A DNA stretch of 64,000 bases from assembly GCA_035911095.1 (NCBI GenBank), contig JAMHWF010000105.1:1-64000 (forward strand). The letters are read 5' to 3'. This DNA is from JAMHWF01 sp035911095. Lineage in GTDB: Bacteria; Pseudomonadota; Gammaproteobacteria; Burkholderiales; Burkholderiaceae_C. Shown one piece after another: positions 34,898 to 44,072 of this stretch. Made by a program: the position numbers and the translations under genes. A model generated the notes under the pieces. It saw nothing but the letters and a program-made list of their open reading frames with translations. It searched no databases and was not told the DNA's origin. Within the stretch, counting starts at the first letter, position 1. The number at the start of each line of letters is the position of its first letter.

Positions 34898-35486
34898 TGT
34901 TCCGGCCCGAATCATCCCCGCGGAGGAACTGCTCCAGCACGTGAGCCGTTCCGCGTATCGCGGCACGGCCCTCCACTTCGGCCGCTCGGGCGGGAATCGC
35001 TACGACGACCCGACTCTCCGGTTTGGCACGCTCTATGTCGGCTTCGACCTGACCACCGCGCTCATGGAGTCGGTCTTCCGCCAGCACCGTTGGAACCGTC
35101 GCGCCAAACGCGTGATCACCCGAACCGAGGTGTACTCGCGCATGGTCAGGGCGATCGGCGTCCTCGAGCCGCTGTCGCTTGCCGATCTCACCGCGCCCGG
35201 CGTGATGGCATCGCAGTTCGGACTGAACCTGGCCCAGTTGGCCGGCCGCCGCTACGTCCACACGCAGCGCATCGCTGCGCTGCTGCACGAGGTCGTCGAA
35301 CCGGACGGCGCGCATCGATTCGATGGCGTGCTCTACCCCTCGCGCAACAATCACCCGGCTCCGAGCGCTGCCCTGTTCGACCGCGCGTCCGCGAAGCTAT
35401 CGCTGGTCGACGACATCGCGCTGCGCGATCACGTGGACTGGCCGAGCTTCTTGTCCCAGTACCAAGTCGTCGTGCTACCTGCTTGA
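34884..35486 (+). CDS. RES-domain toxin (NAD-depleting)
   Basis: The 200-residue protein has the RES-fold signature residues: Arg in SAYRGTALHFG, Glu in TTALMESVF, and Ser in GVLYPSRNN. RES toxins degrade NAD+ and cause growth arrest. The best start is the GTG at 34884, within the end of the antitoxin gene; a further ATG upstream at 34821 would overlap it more deeply. The pair probably stabilises the element, as is common near integrase genes. Confidence 0.85.
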   Translation: MPTPDVPARIIPAEELLQHVSRSAYRGTALHFGRSGGNRYDDPTLRFGTLYVGFDLTTALMESVFRQHRWNRRAKRVITRTEVYSRMVRAIGVLEPLSLADLTAPGVMASQFGLNLAQLAGRRYVHTQRIAALLHEVVEPDGAHRFDGVLYPSRNNHPAPSAALFDRASAKLSLVDDIALRDHVDWPSFLSQYQVVVLPA

Positions 35487-35517
35487 GCCGGTAGGCATCG
35501 ACTGCAGGGACCTCTGC

Positions 35518-36792
35518 TTACTCGGCCAGCGCCAGTGCGCCGTCGCTCACCACCGAGGCGGCGCGCACTGCCTGGCGGCGCTGACGATCCGCATGTGCAA
35601 GTTGGTCGATCTGGTCGGCCAGGTACTGGAGCGCCCTGCGTCGCTCCGGCTCGAGTTCGTGGTGATGGTAGGCCGCCGCGGTCTGGCTCTTCTCGGTGTG
35701 GGCAAGCAGCAACTCGACCACGTCCCGACCAAAGCCGTGCTCGCGCAGCAGGGTCGCCGCTGTCCCTCGCGTCCCGTGGGGGCTGAACTCTTCGACGCCG
35801 AAGTCGAGCCGCTTGAAGAAGTGATTGAGCGTGCAGTCGACGAGCGGCACCGTGGCCCGTTGCGTCGAGGGGAATACGTAGGCTCCCGCCCCGGTCTTCG
35901 CGCGCAACAGTGTCAGCAGTTCAACCGCCTGAGTGGCCAGGTAGACCCGATGAGGCCGGCGGCTCTTCATCCGCGCCGAAGGGATGTCCCACTGGGCCTT
36001 GGCGAGGTCGAACTCCGTCCAGCGAGCGCGGATCACCTCCGACTTCCGACACATCGTGTACGTGAGGAACTGCGTCGCCGCGATCGTCACGAAATGCGCG
36101 CCTTGTCGGGCGACGGAGTTCCAGAACGCGCCCAGTTCCTCTTCGTTGAGGTGCCGGTGATGCTGCGCCCGCGGCACGTCGATCACGCCGCGAAGAGGCA
36201 GCGCAGGGTTGGTTTCGACAATCAGCTTCTGGATGGCGTAGTTGTAGAACTGCTGGATGATGATCCGCACGCCTTCCGCTGTGTTGGGCGTGCTGCGACG
36301 GGCTTCGAGAATTTCCAGCACGTGGCGCGGTTTCACTTCGTCGAGCGCCTTGTGGCCGATGGCTGGCCAGACGAAGCGTTCGAGGCGCGACAGGATCTGG
36401 GCCCGGTAGCCCTCGGTGCGGGTGCTGAGGCGCTCCGTAACCCATCGCTTCGAGAACGCCTCGACGTCGTCTCCCGACCCCTTGGGCTGGACTCGCGCTT
36501 CCAGTTCCTCGCGCTCTTGCGCGACCTTCACTGCGGGATCCTGACCCCGCTCGACGAGTTGCCGCAGTTCGAAGTGCCGGTCTCGGGCATCAGCCACGCC
36601 GATTTCGGGGTAGCGCCCGATGCGCACGTCGCCGGCCGCGCCGCCCAGCATGTAGCGGAAGCGCCAGGTCTTGATGCCGCTGGGCATCACCTGGACGTAC
36701 AGCCCACCGCCGTCGGTGAGCTTGTAGGGCCGCGCCTTGCCCTTGACGTTGTTGATCCGGGTGGGTGTAAGCGTGTAGTTCAGGTGTCTCAT
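35518..36792 (-). CDS. int: P4-type tyrosine integrase
   Basis: The 424-residue site-specific recombinase would catalyse integration and excision of the element. It has the P4-integrase DUF4102-like N-terminus (LTDGGGLYVQVMPSGIKTWR), the catalytic Arg in MCRKSEVIRARW (near 247), the HGTR box in PHGTRGTAATLLREHGF (near 337), and the Tyr nucleophile near 375 in QTAAAYHHHELEPE. It is full length with no obvious defect. Inverted repeats between it and icd may be its binding sites. Confidence 0.93.
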   Translation of the reverse strand: MRHLNYTLTPTRINNVKGKARPYKLTDGGGLYVQVMPSGIKTWRFRYMLGGAAGDVRIGRYPEIGVADARDRHFELRQLVERGQDPAVKVAQEREELEARVQPKGSGDDVEAFSKRWVTERLSTRTEGYRAQILSRLERFVWPAIGHKALDEVKPRHVLEILEARRSTPNTAEGVRIIIQQFYNYAIQKLIVETNPALPLRGVIDVPRAQHHRHLNEEELGAFWNSVARQGAHFVTIAATQFLTYTMCRKSEVIRARWTEFDLAKAQWDIPSARMKSRRPHRVYLATQAVELLTLLRAKTGAGAYVFPSTQRATVPLVDCTLNHFFKRLDFGVEEFSPHGTRGTAATLLREHGFGRDVVELLLAHTEKSQTAAAYHHHELEPERRRALQYLADQIDQLAHADRQRRQAVRAASVVSDGALALAE

Positions 36793-36800
36793 GAGGTCCT

Positions 36801-36923
36801 CGTTTCAGGTCTCTGGCCGTTCCCCGTTTGTGGGAAATTTGCAGGGAAACGGGGGCGCCGTTTCCTTGCTATTCCCCAAATCCCGGGGGGATTTCGCGGT
36901 CAGGCTTGAGACGCTCTGAAACG
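36801..36923. repeat. Inverted-repeat cluster between integrase and icd
   Basis: Three inverted pairs are visible: CGTTTCAG (36801-36808) with CTGAAACG (36916-36923); CCCCGTTT (36822-36829) with AAACGGGG (36847-36854); and GGAAACGG (36845-36852) with CCGTTTCC (36858-36865). They may be integrase arm-type sites, a regulatory region for int, or both. The right attachment site should lie here or between 36960 and 36990, where GACGTC occurs twice (GACGTCATGCGACGTCTTGG). Confidence 0.5.
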
Positions 36924-36925
36924 AC

Positions 36926-36959
36926 AAGGCCCCGATTTCTTCAATGAAATCAGGGCCTT
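36926..36959 (-). terminator. Terminator after icd
   Basis: A 14-bp stem (36926-36939 with 36946-36959, one G-T pair) with a 6-nt loop follows the icd stop by about 30 bp. On the icd strand it is followed by TTGTCGTTTCAG, a weak T-run. The near-perfect symmetry may allow it to work in both directions. Confidence 0.75.
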
Positions 36960-36990
36960 GCGGGACGTCATGCGACGTCTTGGGACGGGC

Positions 36991-38244
<1,254 letters not shown>

Positions 38245-38384
38245 GTGGTTGCGGCTCGCTTGTACGTTGGGGTTGCGTGACCTGAAGGGACCGCTGGGGA
38301 TTCTATGGCCAGCACTGCGCCGCCCCTCGCCTCCAGCCCGACCCGACGGCCCGGATAATCCGGCCGCAACTTCCCTCTTCGACG

Positions 38385-38903
38385 ATGCGCTCCGATCGAT
38401 TCCCGCCGACGCCGCGACAGGCGCCGCTGACCTGCCGCTGGGCCAGGCTCTGCGGCGCGATCGGCATCGCGCTCGCCGGCTGGCTGGGCGTGGCCAACGA
38501 CGCCTCGGCACAGGACACGGCCCAGCCGCCCTTGCCGGTGGTGCGGCTCACGGCCGGTATGTACAACATCAACGCCGAGGTTGCACAGACCGGGAGACAG
38601 CGCGCCTATGGCCTGATGCACCGCACCGAGCTGGCACAGAACGCCGGGATGCTGTTCATCTTCGAGCAGGAAGGCACGCAGTGCTTCTGGATGCGCAACA
38701 CGCTGATCCCGCTCGCCATCGCGTTCCTCGACAACAGCGGCCACATCGTCAACCTCGACGAGATGCAGCCGCAGCGAGACGACTCGCACTGCTCGACGCA
38801 GCCGGTGCGCTACGTGCTGGAGATGAACACCGGCTGGTTCACGCAGCGCGGGCTCAAGCCCGGCGACCGGGTCACCGGTGGGCCGTTCACGACCGGCCGC
38901 TGA
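38385..38903 (+). CDS. DUF192 family periplasmic protein
   Basis: The 172-residue protein has a signal peptide (about residues 20-42, ending ASAQ) and a DUF192 domain with the signature QRAYGLMHRTELAQNAGMLF and FWMRNTLIPLAIAFLD. The structure of this family is known but its function is not. It is divergent from icd with a 140-bp gap that should hold both promoters. Confidence 0.85.
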   Translation: MRSDRFPPTPRQAPLTCRWARLCGAIGIALAGWLGVANDASAQDTAQPPLPVVRLTAGMYNINAEVAQTGRQRAYGLMHRTELAQNAGMLFIFEQEGTQCFWMRNTLIPLAIAFLDNSGHIVNLDEMQPQRDDSHCSTQPVRYVLEMNTGWFTQRGLKPGDRVTGGPFTTGR

Positions 38904-38970
38904 GCCCTTCCCTCACGCCCCCGCAAGCCCGCACGAGGCCTGGGCGCATCGCTGGCGCCTGAAACGACAA

Positions 38971-39000
38971 GGCGACCGGCCGCCTGAGCTGCCGGCCGCC
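38971..39000 (-). terminator. Probable terminator after opgH
   Basis: The arms GGCGACCGGC (38971-38980) and GCCGGCCGCC (38991-39000) pair at 9 of 10 positions. On the opgH strand the stem is followed by CTTGTCGTTTCAG, the same tail as after icd. It begins about 14 bp past the opgH stop. Confidence 0.65.
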
Positions 39001-39013
39001 CTGCGGGAGAGGC

Positions 39014-41347
39014 TCAGTTCGACGCGGCGGCAGAGCCGGCGCCAAGCCGAGGCGCGACGGCTGCGGCTCCACCGCCTGCCGGCGCGGCCGACGCGGCGGC
39101 GCCTTCGCGCCAGTCCGGGTGCGAGGCGGGGCTGGCGACGCGCGACGCCAGCGTCTCCAGGGCCAGCGGATCGCTGATCAACCGCATGCGCTGGGCCGGG
39201 CTCAGCCCCTTCGGGCCGTCGTGCACCGCGCTGTCGATCACACGCTGCAGCGCCGCACCCTTCAGGCCGCGGCTCGGCATATGCAGCGCACCGCCGCGCA
39301 GGGCTTCGTCGCGCGACGCGGGACTGCCCAGCAGTTCGGCGAAGGACACGTCCTCCGGCGCCTGGGCCACGAGCTCGCGGGTACGGGTCAGCACCGGCGG
39401 CTCGACATGTTCCTCGGGGATCATCAGCAGGCGATGGCGGCGCAGCGCGCGGCCGATCGACGAGCGGCTGCCCCAGACCGAGAGCGGGGCCGCGAGCAGC
39501 ATGCCGGCGATCACCGGCGACAGCCACCACGGGAAGGCGCCCTCGCCGAAGAGCACCAACGCGGCCGCCCAGGTCGCGGCGAGCAGCGTGTGCGGGCCGT
39601 GGCGGTGCCAGGCGTCGCGCCAGGTGGTGGCGTCGTCGTCCCGCGGCGGCGAGACCCAGGCGTTCTTCCAGCCGGCGAGCGCGCCGACGACGAACTGGCT
39701 GTGGAACAACATGCGCACCGGCGCCAGGAACACCGTGTAGAGGAACTCGAGCACCGCACTCGTCACCAGGCGCAGCGCCCCGCCGTACTCGCGGGCGCGC
39801 CCCTGCAACGTGATCACGGTCAGCGCCATGAACTTGGGTGCGATCAGCAGCAGCGCCGTCATGCCGAACAGCGTCAGCATCAGGTCGACGTTGTTCGTCG
39901 GCCAGAGCGGGAAGACCTGGTAAGGCGTCAGGAACTCGGGCAGCGTCGCCGCGTACTGCAGGAACATCACCGACGACAGCAGCAGGAAGGCGAACCACAG
40001 CGGCGCCGACACGTAGGCCAGCACGCCGGTCAGGAACACGCTGCGATGCACCGGGTGCAGGCCCGGCTCGAACATCAGGCGCGAGTTCTGCAGGTTGCCG
40101 TGGCACCAGCGGCGGTCACGCTGGACCTCGGTGACCAGGCTCGGCGGCACCTGCTCGTAGCTGCCCGGCAGGTCGTGCGCGACCCAGACCTTCCAGCCGG
40201 CGCGGCGCAGCAGCGCCGCCTCGACGAAGTCGTGCGACATCACGTCGCCCGACATTGAGCCCTTGCCCGGGATCGGCGCCAGCGCGCAGTGCTCCATGAA
40301 GGGCGCGACGCGCAGGATCGCGTTGTGACCCCAGTAGTGCGATTCGCCAAGCTGCCAGTAGTGCAGGCCGGCCGTGAACACCGGGCCGTAGACCGCCGAG
40401 CTGAACTGCAGCGAGCGCGCGTGCGCGGTCATCAGGCCGGTGGCGCGCGGCGCCGTCTGGATCAGGCCGGTGTCCGGGCTGTCCTCCATCAGGTCGACCA
40501 AGCCGTTCAGGCACTCGCCGGTCATGACGCTGTCGGCGTCCAGCACGATCATGTAGCGGTACGCACGGCCGTAGCGGCGGCAGAAGTCGGCCACGTTGCC
40601 GGCCTTCTTGCGCGTGCGGTGCTGGCGCCAGCGGTAGAACAGGCGCACCTTCGCGTTGTCGCCACCCAGGCGCGCGATGAAGCGCGTGACGGCGGCCTGC
40701 TCGGCGGCGCGCAGGTCGGGCTTGCCGGTGTCGCTCAGCACGAAGAAGTCGAAACCCTCGCGGCGACCGCTGGCGTCGAGCGACTCCCAGGTCGCCTGCA
40801 GGCCGGCGAAGACCGTCGCGACGTCCTCGTTGCAGATCGGCATCACGATCGCGGTGCGGCAGGACGGGTCGCGCGGCTGGGTGGCCAACGCCGCGGCGCG
40901 ACGCGTCCAGCGCTTGGGCGAGGTGAGCATCACGCCCATGCCCATCAGCGCCGTCCAGAAGCCGGCCGAGATCCAGGCGAAGAGCACCGCGAACAGGATC
41001 AGCACCGCCTGCTCGACCCAGCTGTTGCCGTGGTTCGGCAGCACCTCCGACATGTAGTCGGTGCCGACCATCGCGCAGCAGGCGACGAGCACCAGCAGGC
41101 CCAGGCGGCGCAGCATGATCGGCGGCGCCTTCGCCTCCGGCCCTTCCTCGGCGCGCGGCACGCGCCCGGTGAGACGGGCGAACTTGCGCTTCAGCGGATT
41201 CCCCGCCCAGGGGCGCGGCACCATCGCGCCACGGGCGAGCGGGTGCTGCGCCGGGCGTTCAGTCAGCGCTTCCACGGTGTCTCCCGCCGGCATCGCGGGC
41301 GAGGTCCCCAGCGGCGGCGTCGGTGTGGCGTCGATCGTCAAGCTCAT
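39014..41347 (-). CDS. opgH: Glucans biosynthesis glucosyltransferase OpgH
   Basis: The 777-residue inner-membrane glucosyltransferase makes osmoregulated periplasmic glucans from UDP-glucose. A GT2 catalytic domain starts at AIVMPICNEDVATVFAGLQ, with the metal-binding VLDADSVMTG and the product motif EVQRDRRWCHGN. About eight membrane segments flank it. A proline- and alanine-rich C-terminal tail follows. The ATG shares ATGA with the opgG stop, so the pair is translated together. Confidence 0.94.
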   Translation of the reverse strand: MSLTIDATPTPPLGTSPAMPAGDTVEALTERPAQHPLARGAMVPRPWAGNPLKRKFARLTGRVPRAEEGPEAKAPPIMLRRLGLLVLVACCAMVGTDYMSEVLPNHGNSWVEQAVLILFAVLFAWISAGFWTALMGMGVMLTSPKRWTRRAAALATQPRDPSCRTAIVMPICNEDVATVFAGLQATWESLDASGRREGFDFFVLSDTGKPDLRAAEQAAVTRFIARLGGDNAKVRLFYRWRQHRTRKKAGNVADFCRRYGRAYRYMIVLDADSVMTGECLNGLVDLMEDSPDTGLIQTAPRATGLMTAHARSLQFSSAVYGPVFTAGLHYWQLGESHYWGHNAILRVAPFMEHCALAPIPGKGSMSGDVMSHDFVEAALLRRAGWKVWVAHDLPGSYEQVPPSLVTEVQRDRRWCHGNLQNSRLMFEPGLHPVHRSVFLTGVLAYVSAPLWFAFLLLSSVMFLQYAATLPEFLTPYQVFPLWPTNNVDLMLTLFGMTALLLIAPKFMALTVITLQGRAREYGGALRLVTSAVLEFLYTVFLAPVRMLFHSQFVVGALAGWKNAWVSPPRDDDATTWRDAWHRHGPHTLLAATWAAALVLFGEGAFPWWLSPVIAGMLLAAPLSVWGSRSSIGRALRRHRLLMIPEEHVEPPVLTRTRELVAQAPEDVSFAELLGSPASRDEALRGGALHMPSRGLKGAALQRVIDSAVHDGPKGLSPAQRMRLISDPLALETLASRVASPASHPDWREGAAASAAPAGGGAAAVAPRLGAGSAAASN

Positions 41348-42960
41348 GGCTTCTCCGGAAATTCGGCGGGCACGATGTAGCTCCAGGTCTCGCCGACCTG
41401 GGCCTGGGCAAGCTGCAACGCGGCACGCAGTTCGAGCGGCCGTTCGGGGTTGCTGCGGTCCAGGCGAAGCGTCATTCGCCACGTGCCGGTGGCGCGGTTG
41501 CGGTACAGGTTCTTCTCGACCAGGCGGGCGCCGGCCTTCGGGTCGCCGTTGGCGACCCCGACGCGCACATCCAGCTTCGCGTCGGCAGCCAGTTGGCGCA
41601 GTGCCGGGCCGTCGAAATCGACGACGAACTTGAGGTGCCCGTCGGGCTCGCGGGCGTAGCCGCGCCCGCGCCGGGTCTGCACGACCCAGGCGTCGGCAGG
41701 CCGCGCCTCGGGCTCGCTCTTCTGCCAGCGCAGGCGGTAGTCGAGCGTGTAGGGCTGGCCGGCGGCCAGCGGCTTCTCGGGCACCCAGTAGGCGACGATG
41801 TTGTCGTTCGTCTCGTCGGCGGTCGGAATCTGCACCAGTTCGAGGCGGCCCGGCCCCCAGGCCCCGACCGGCTCGACCCAGGCGCTGGGGCGGCGGTCGT
41901 AGAGCGCCTCCGGGTCTTCGTAGTTGGCGTGCTCGCGGTCGCGCTGCATCAGGCCGAAGCCGCGCGGGCTGGTCGTGCGGTACGAGGTCACGAGCAGCCG
42001 GCCCGGGTTGACGAGCGGGCGCCAGATCCACTCGCCCTCGCCGGTGTGCAGCGACAGGCCGTCGGAGTCGTGGACCTCGGGGCGGTAGTCGTCCCGGCCC
42101 GGCTGGTTCTCGCCGAAGAAGTACATGCTGGTCAGCGGCGCCAGGCCCGCGGCGCGCAGTTCCTCGCGCGGGAAGAGCACCGAATGGACGTCGACCAGGG
42201 TCTCGGCGCCGGGTGTCACGTCGAAGAGGAAGGCACCGGTGGCGCGGCGCGAATCCATCAGCGCGTGGATGCGCAGCGAGCTTGCGCGCGCGGCGGGCTT
42301 CTCGACCCAGAACTCGACGAAGCGCGGGAACTCCTCGCCGCCCGGGGCGACGGTGTCGATCGCCAGCCCGCGCGCCGACAGGCCGTAGGTCTGTCCCTGG
42401 CCGATCGCGCGGAAATAGCTCGCACCGAGGAAGACGAGCACCTCGTCCTTGTAGGCCGGACGATTGACCGGGTAGTGCACGCGGAAGCCGGCAAAACCGC
42501 CGCCGCGCAGGGCCGAAGCGTCAAAGGCGCCCCGGTTGCGGCCGAAATCGAACTGCGCCGGGTCGTAGCGCAGCGGGCGCACTTCGCCCTGGCTCACCTC
42601 GTTCATCTGCACGGGGGCGCCGTAGTGGCCACCCGGGTGGAAGAACATCAACTCGAACGGCAGCTTCTCGCCGCGCCACAGCGCCTGGTCGGGCTTGAAG
42701 CGGATCTCGCGGTAGGCGTCATAGCCCAGCCCGCTCAGGGCGGACGAGACGCTGTCATCCGGCGACTGGTAGGCCGCGAGCGCCAGCGTCCGCGCGCGCT
42801 GGACGACATCGTTGAAGCCGAAGGCCGGAACCGCGGCGCGCACCGGCGCGGCCGCCCACAGCAGCGCCACGGCCAGCGTGGCCAGCAGCACCGCCCGCAG
42901 GCGGGCCGTCAGGAACCTGGACGGGTTCAAGGCTTGTTCCGGAGACGCAATCGACGGCAC
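41344..42960 (-). CDS. opgG: Periplasmic glucan biosynthesis protein OpgG
   Basis: The 538-residue periplasmic protein shapes the glucan backbone made by OpgH. It has a signal peptide ending near VRAAVPAFGF (about residue 42) and the MdoG domain, for example YDAYREIRFKPDQALWRGE and the DFDG and VEFWVEKP regions. Two GTG starts are possible: 42960, with GAGG 5 nt upstream, is used here; 42993 gives an 11-residue extension. It is followed directly by opgH. Confidence 0.93.
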   Translation of the reverse strand: MPSIASPEQALNPSRFLTARLRAVLLATLAVALLWAAAPVRAAVPAFGFNDVVQRARTLALAAYQSPDDSVSSALSGLGYDAYREIRFKPDQALWRGEKLPFELMFFHPGGHYGAPVQMNEVSQGEVRPLRYDPAQFDFGRNRGAFDASALRGGGFAGFRVHYPVNRPAYKDEVLVFLGASYFRAIGQGQTYGLSARGLAIDTVAPGGEEFPRFVEFWVEKPAARASSLRIHALMDSRRATGAFLFDVTPGAETLVDVHSVLFPREELRAAGLAPLTSMYFFGENQPGRDDYRPEVHDSDGLSLHTGEGEWIWRPLVNPGRLLVTSYRTTSPRGFGLMQRDREHANYEDPEALYDRRPSAWVEPVGAWGPGRLELVQIPTADETNDNIVAYWVPEKPLAAGQPYTLDYRLRWQKSEPEARPADAWVVQTRRGRGYAREPDGHLKFVVDFDGPALRQLAADAKLDVRVGVANGDPKAGARLVEKNLYRNRATGTWRMTLRLDRSNPERPLELRAALQLAQAQVGETWSYIVPAEFPEKP

Positions 42961-43387
42961 CGTGACCTCAGGGCCTGGGAAGAGACGAACCACTGGCGCC
43001 AGCTTCAGGCAGGACTTCGCTCACGTTCGCATCGGGTCGGCGGCACGCCGAAGACATCGGCCGGGTCGAGCAGGACCGCCGCCGCAGTCGTGCCAGAAAC
43101 ATTCGCTTGCACTCGATCATGCCCACTCCAACGTACGGGCGGCCGGCACCGATGTCTTTCGGCGCCGGCCGACCGGCTGTTGCGTGAGATAGTCTTCGCA
43201 CTTTAGGGGTTCCCCCGGGTTGGCATCCAGTGGTGTTCCCAACCGTTACCGAAAACCGTGGCGCAAAAGACGCGTCTGCGCTCTGAAGGCAGCCATCGGA
43301 CCCGGCGCTCCGGCTGCGGATGCAGCGAACGGACACAAAAAAGGCCGGGCCCTCGCGAGACCGGCCTTCCGCAGATATCCGGCGCGC
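42961..43387. other. Intergenic region between opgG and sodB, with a strong hairpin
   Basis: No gene is supported here. It contains the sodB terminator and an imperfect 13-bp hairpin (43140-43152 with 43159-43171, one mismatch, 6-nt loop, no T-run). The hairpin could be an RNA structure in the opgG leader. A weaker hairpin pairs GGTTGG (43218-43223) with CCAACC (43239-43244). No clear promoter was identified for opgG. Confidence 0.5.
43337..43368 (-). terminator. Rho-independent terminator of sodB
   Basis: The stem AAGGCCGG / CCGGCCTT (43361-43368 with 43341-43348) is followed on the minus strand by a run of six T residues. It starts about 20 bp past the sodB stop. Confidence 0.88.
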
Positions 43388-43969
43388 TCAGGCGTAGTTG
43401 CTCTGCGCGAACTCCCAGTTGACCAGCGACGCCAGGAACGTTTCGACGAACTTCGGGCGCAGGTTCCGGTAGTCGATGTAATAGGCGTGCTCCCAGACAT
43501 CGACCGTCAGCAGCGGCTTGTCGGCCGTGGTCAGCGGCGTCGCGGCATTGCTGGTATTGACGATGTCGACGCTGCCGTCGGCCTTCTTGACCAGCCAGGT
43601 CCAGCCAGACCCGAAATTGCCGACCGCGCTCTTCGCGAAGGCTTCCTTGAACGCCGCGTAGCTGCCCCACTTGGCCTTGATCGCCTCGGCCAGGGCGCCG
43701 GCAGGCTCGCCGCCGCCGCCCGGCTTCATGCTGTTCCAGAAGAAGGTGTGGTTCCAGATCTGCGCGGCGTTGTTGAAGATCCCGCCGCTGGACTTCTTGA
43801 TGATTTCCTCGAGCGGCAGCGATTCGAACTCGGTGCCCTTCTGCAGGTTGTTCAGGTTCACGACATAGGCGTTGTGATGTTTGCCGTAGTGGTATTCGAG
43901 CGTCTCGCGGCTGTAGTTCGGGGCGAGGTCGTCCAGACCATACGGCAGCGGCGGCAGGGTATGTTCCAT
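43388..43969 (-). CDS. sodB: Superoxide dismutase (iron type)
   Basis: The 193-residue enzyme converts superoxide to hydrogen peroxide and oxygen. The metal ligands are seen in the YHYGKHHNAYV and NHTFFWNSM segments and in DVWEHAYYIDYRN. The AAQIWNHTFFW motif with Gln before the metal-binding histidine is typical of iron-dependent forms. Length and start are standard, and a single-gene transcript with its own terminator is likely. Confidence 0.97.
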   Translation of the reverse strand: MEHTLPPLPYGLDDLAPNYSRETLEYHYGKHHNAYVVNLNNLQKGTEFESLPLEEIIKKSSGGIFNNAAQIWNHTFFWNSMKPGGGGEPAGALAEAIKAKWGSYAAFKEAFAKSAVGNFGSGWTWLVKKADGSVDIVNTSNAATPLTTADKPLLTVDVWEHAYYIDYRNLRPKFVETFLASLVNWEFAQSNYA

Positions 43970-44072
43970 CGTGTTCCTTTCCGGTTTGGGGTCACTGCCG
44001 AATGATTGTAGGCAGGCCTGCTTGGCCGGGCTTGGCCAAAGGGCAAACCTGCATCGGGCCCGATGACGTGGC

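Larger units (their letters stand above)
1..36923. mobile_element. Integrated conjugative element with F-type transfer module (left end outside window)
   Basis: The block holds a tyrosine integrase at its right edge, a full set of F-type (MPF_F) mating-pair formation genes, a coupling protein, a relaxase remnant, a restriction-modification cargo and a toxin-antitoxin pair. These are hallmarks of an ICE. The gene order traD, small membrane protein, traA-L-E-K-B, dsbC, traV, traC, trbI, traF-type peptidase, traW, traU, trbC, traN, traF, traH, traG resembles SXT/R391-like F-type modules. The right boundary is inferred to lie between the integrase gene and icd. The left end is not visible, so attachment-site repeats cannot be confirmed. 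It could also be a degenerate, non-mobile island. Confidence 0.8.

Noticed and set aside
42968..43118. 50-codon frame on the minus strand upstream of opgG
   Set aside because: It has no ribosome site, no recognisable similarity and typical shadow composition.
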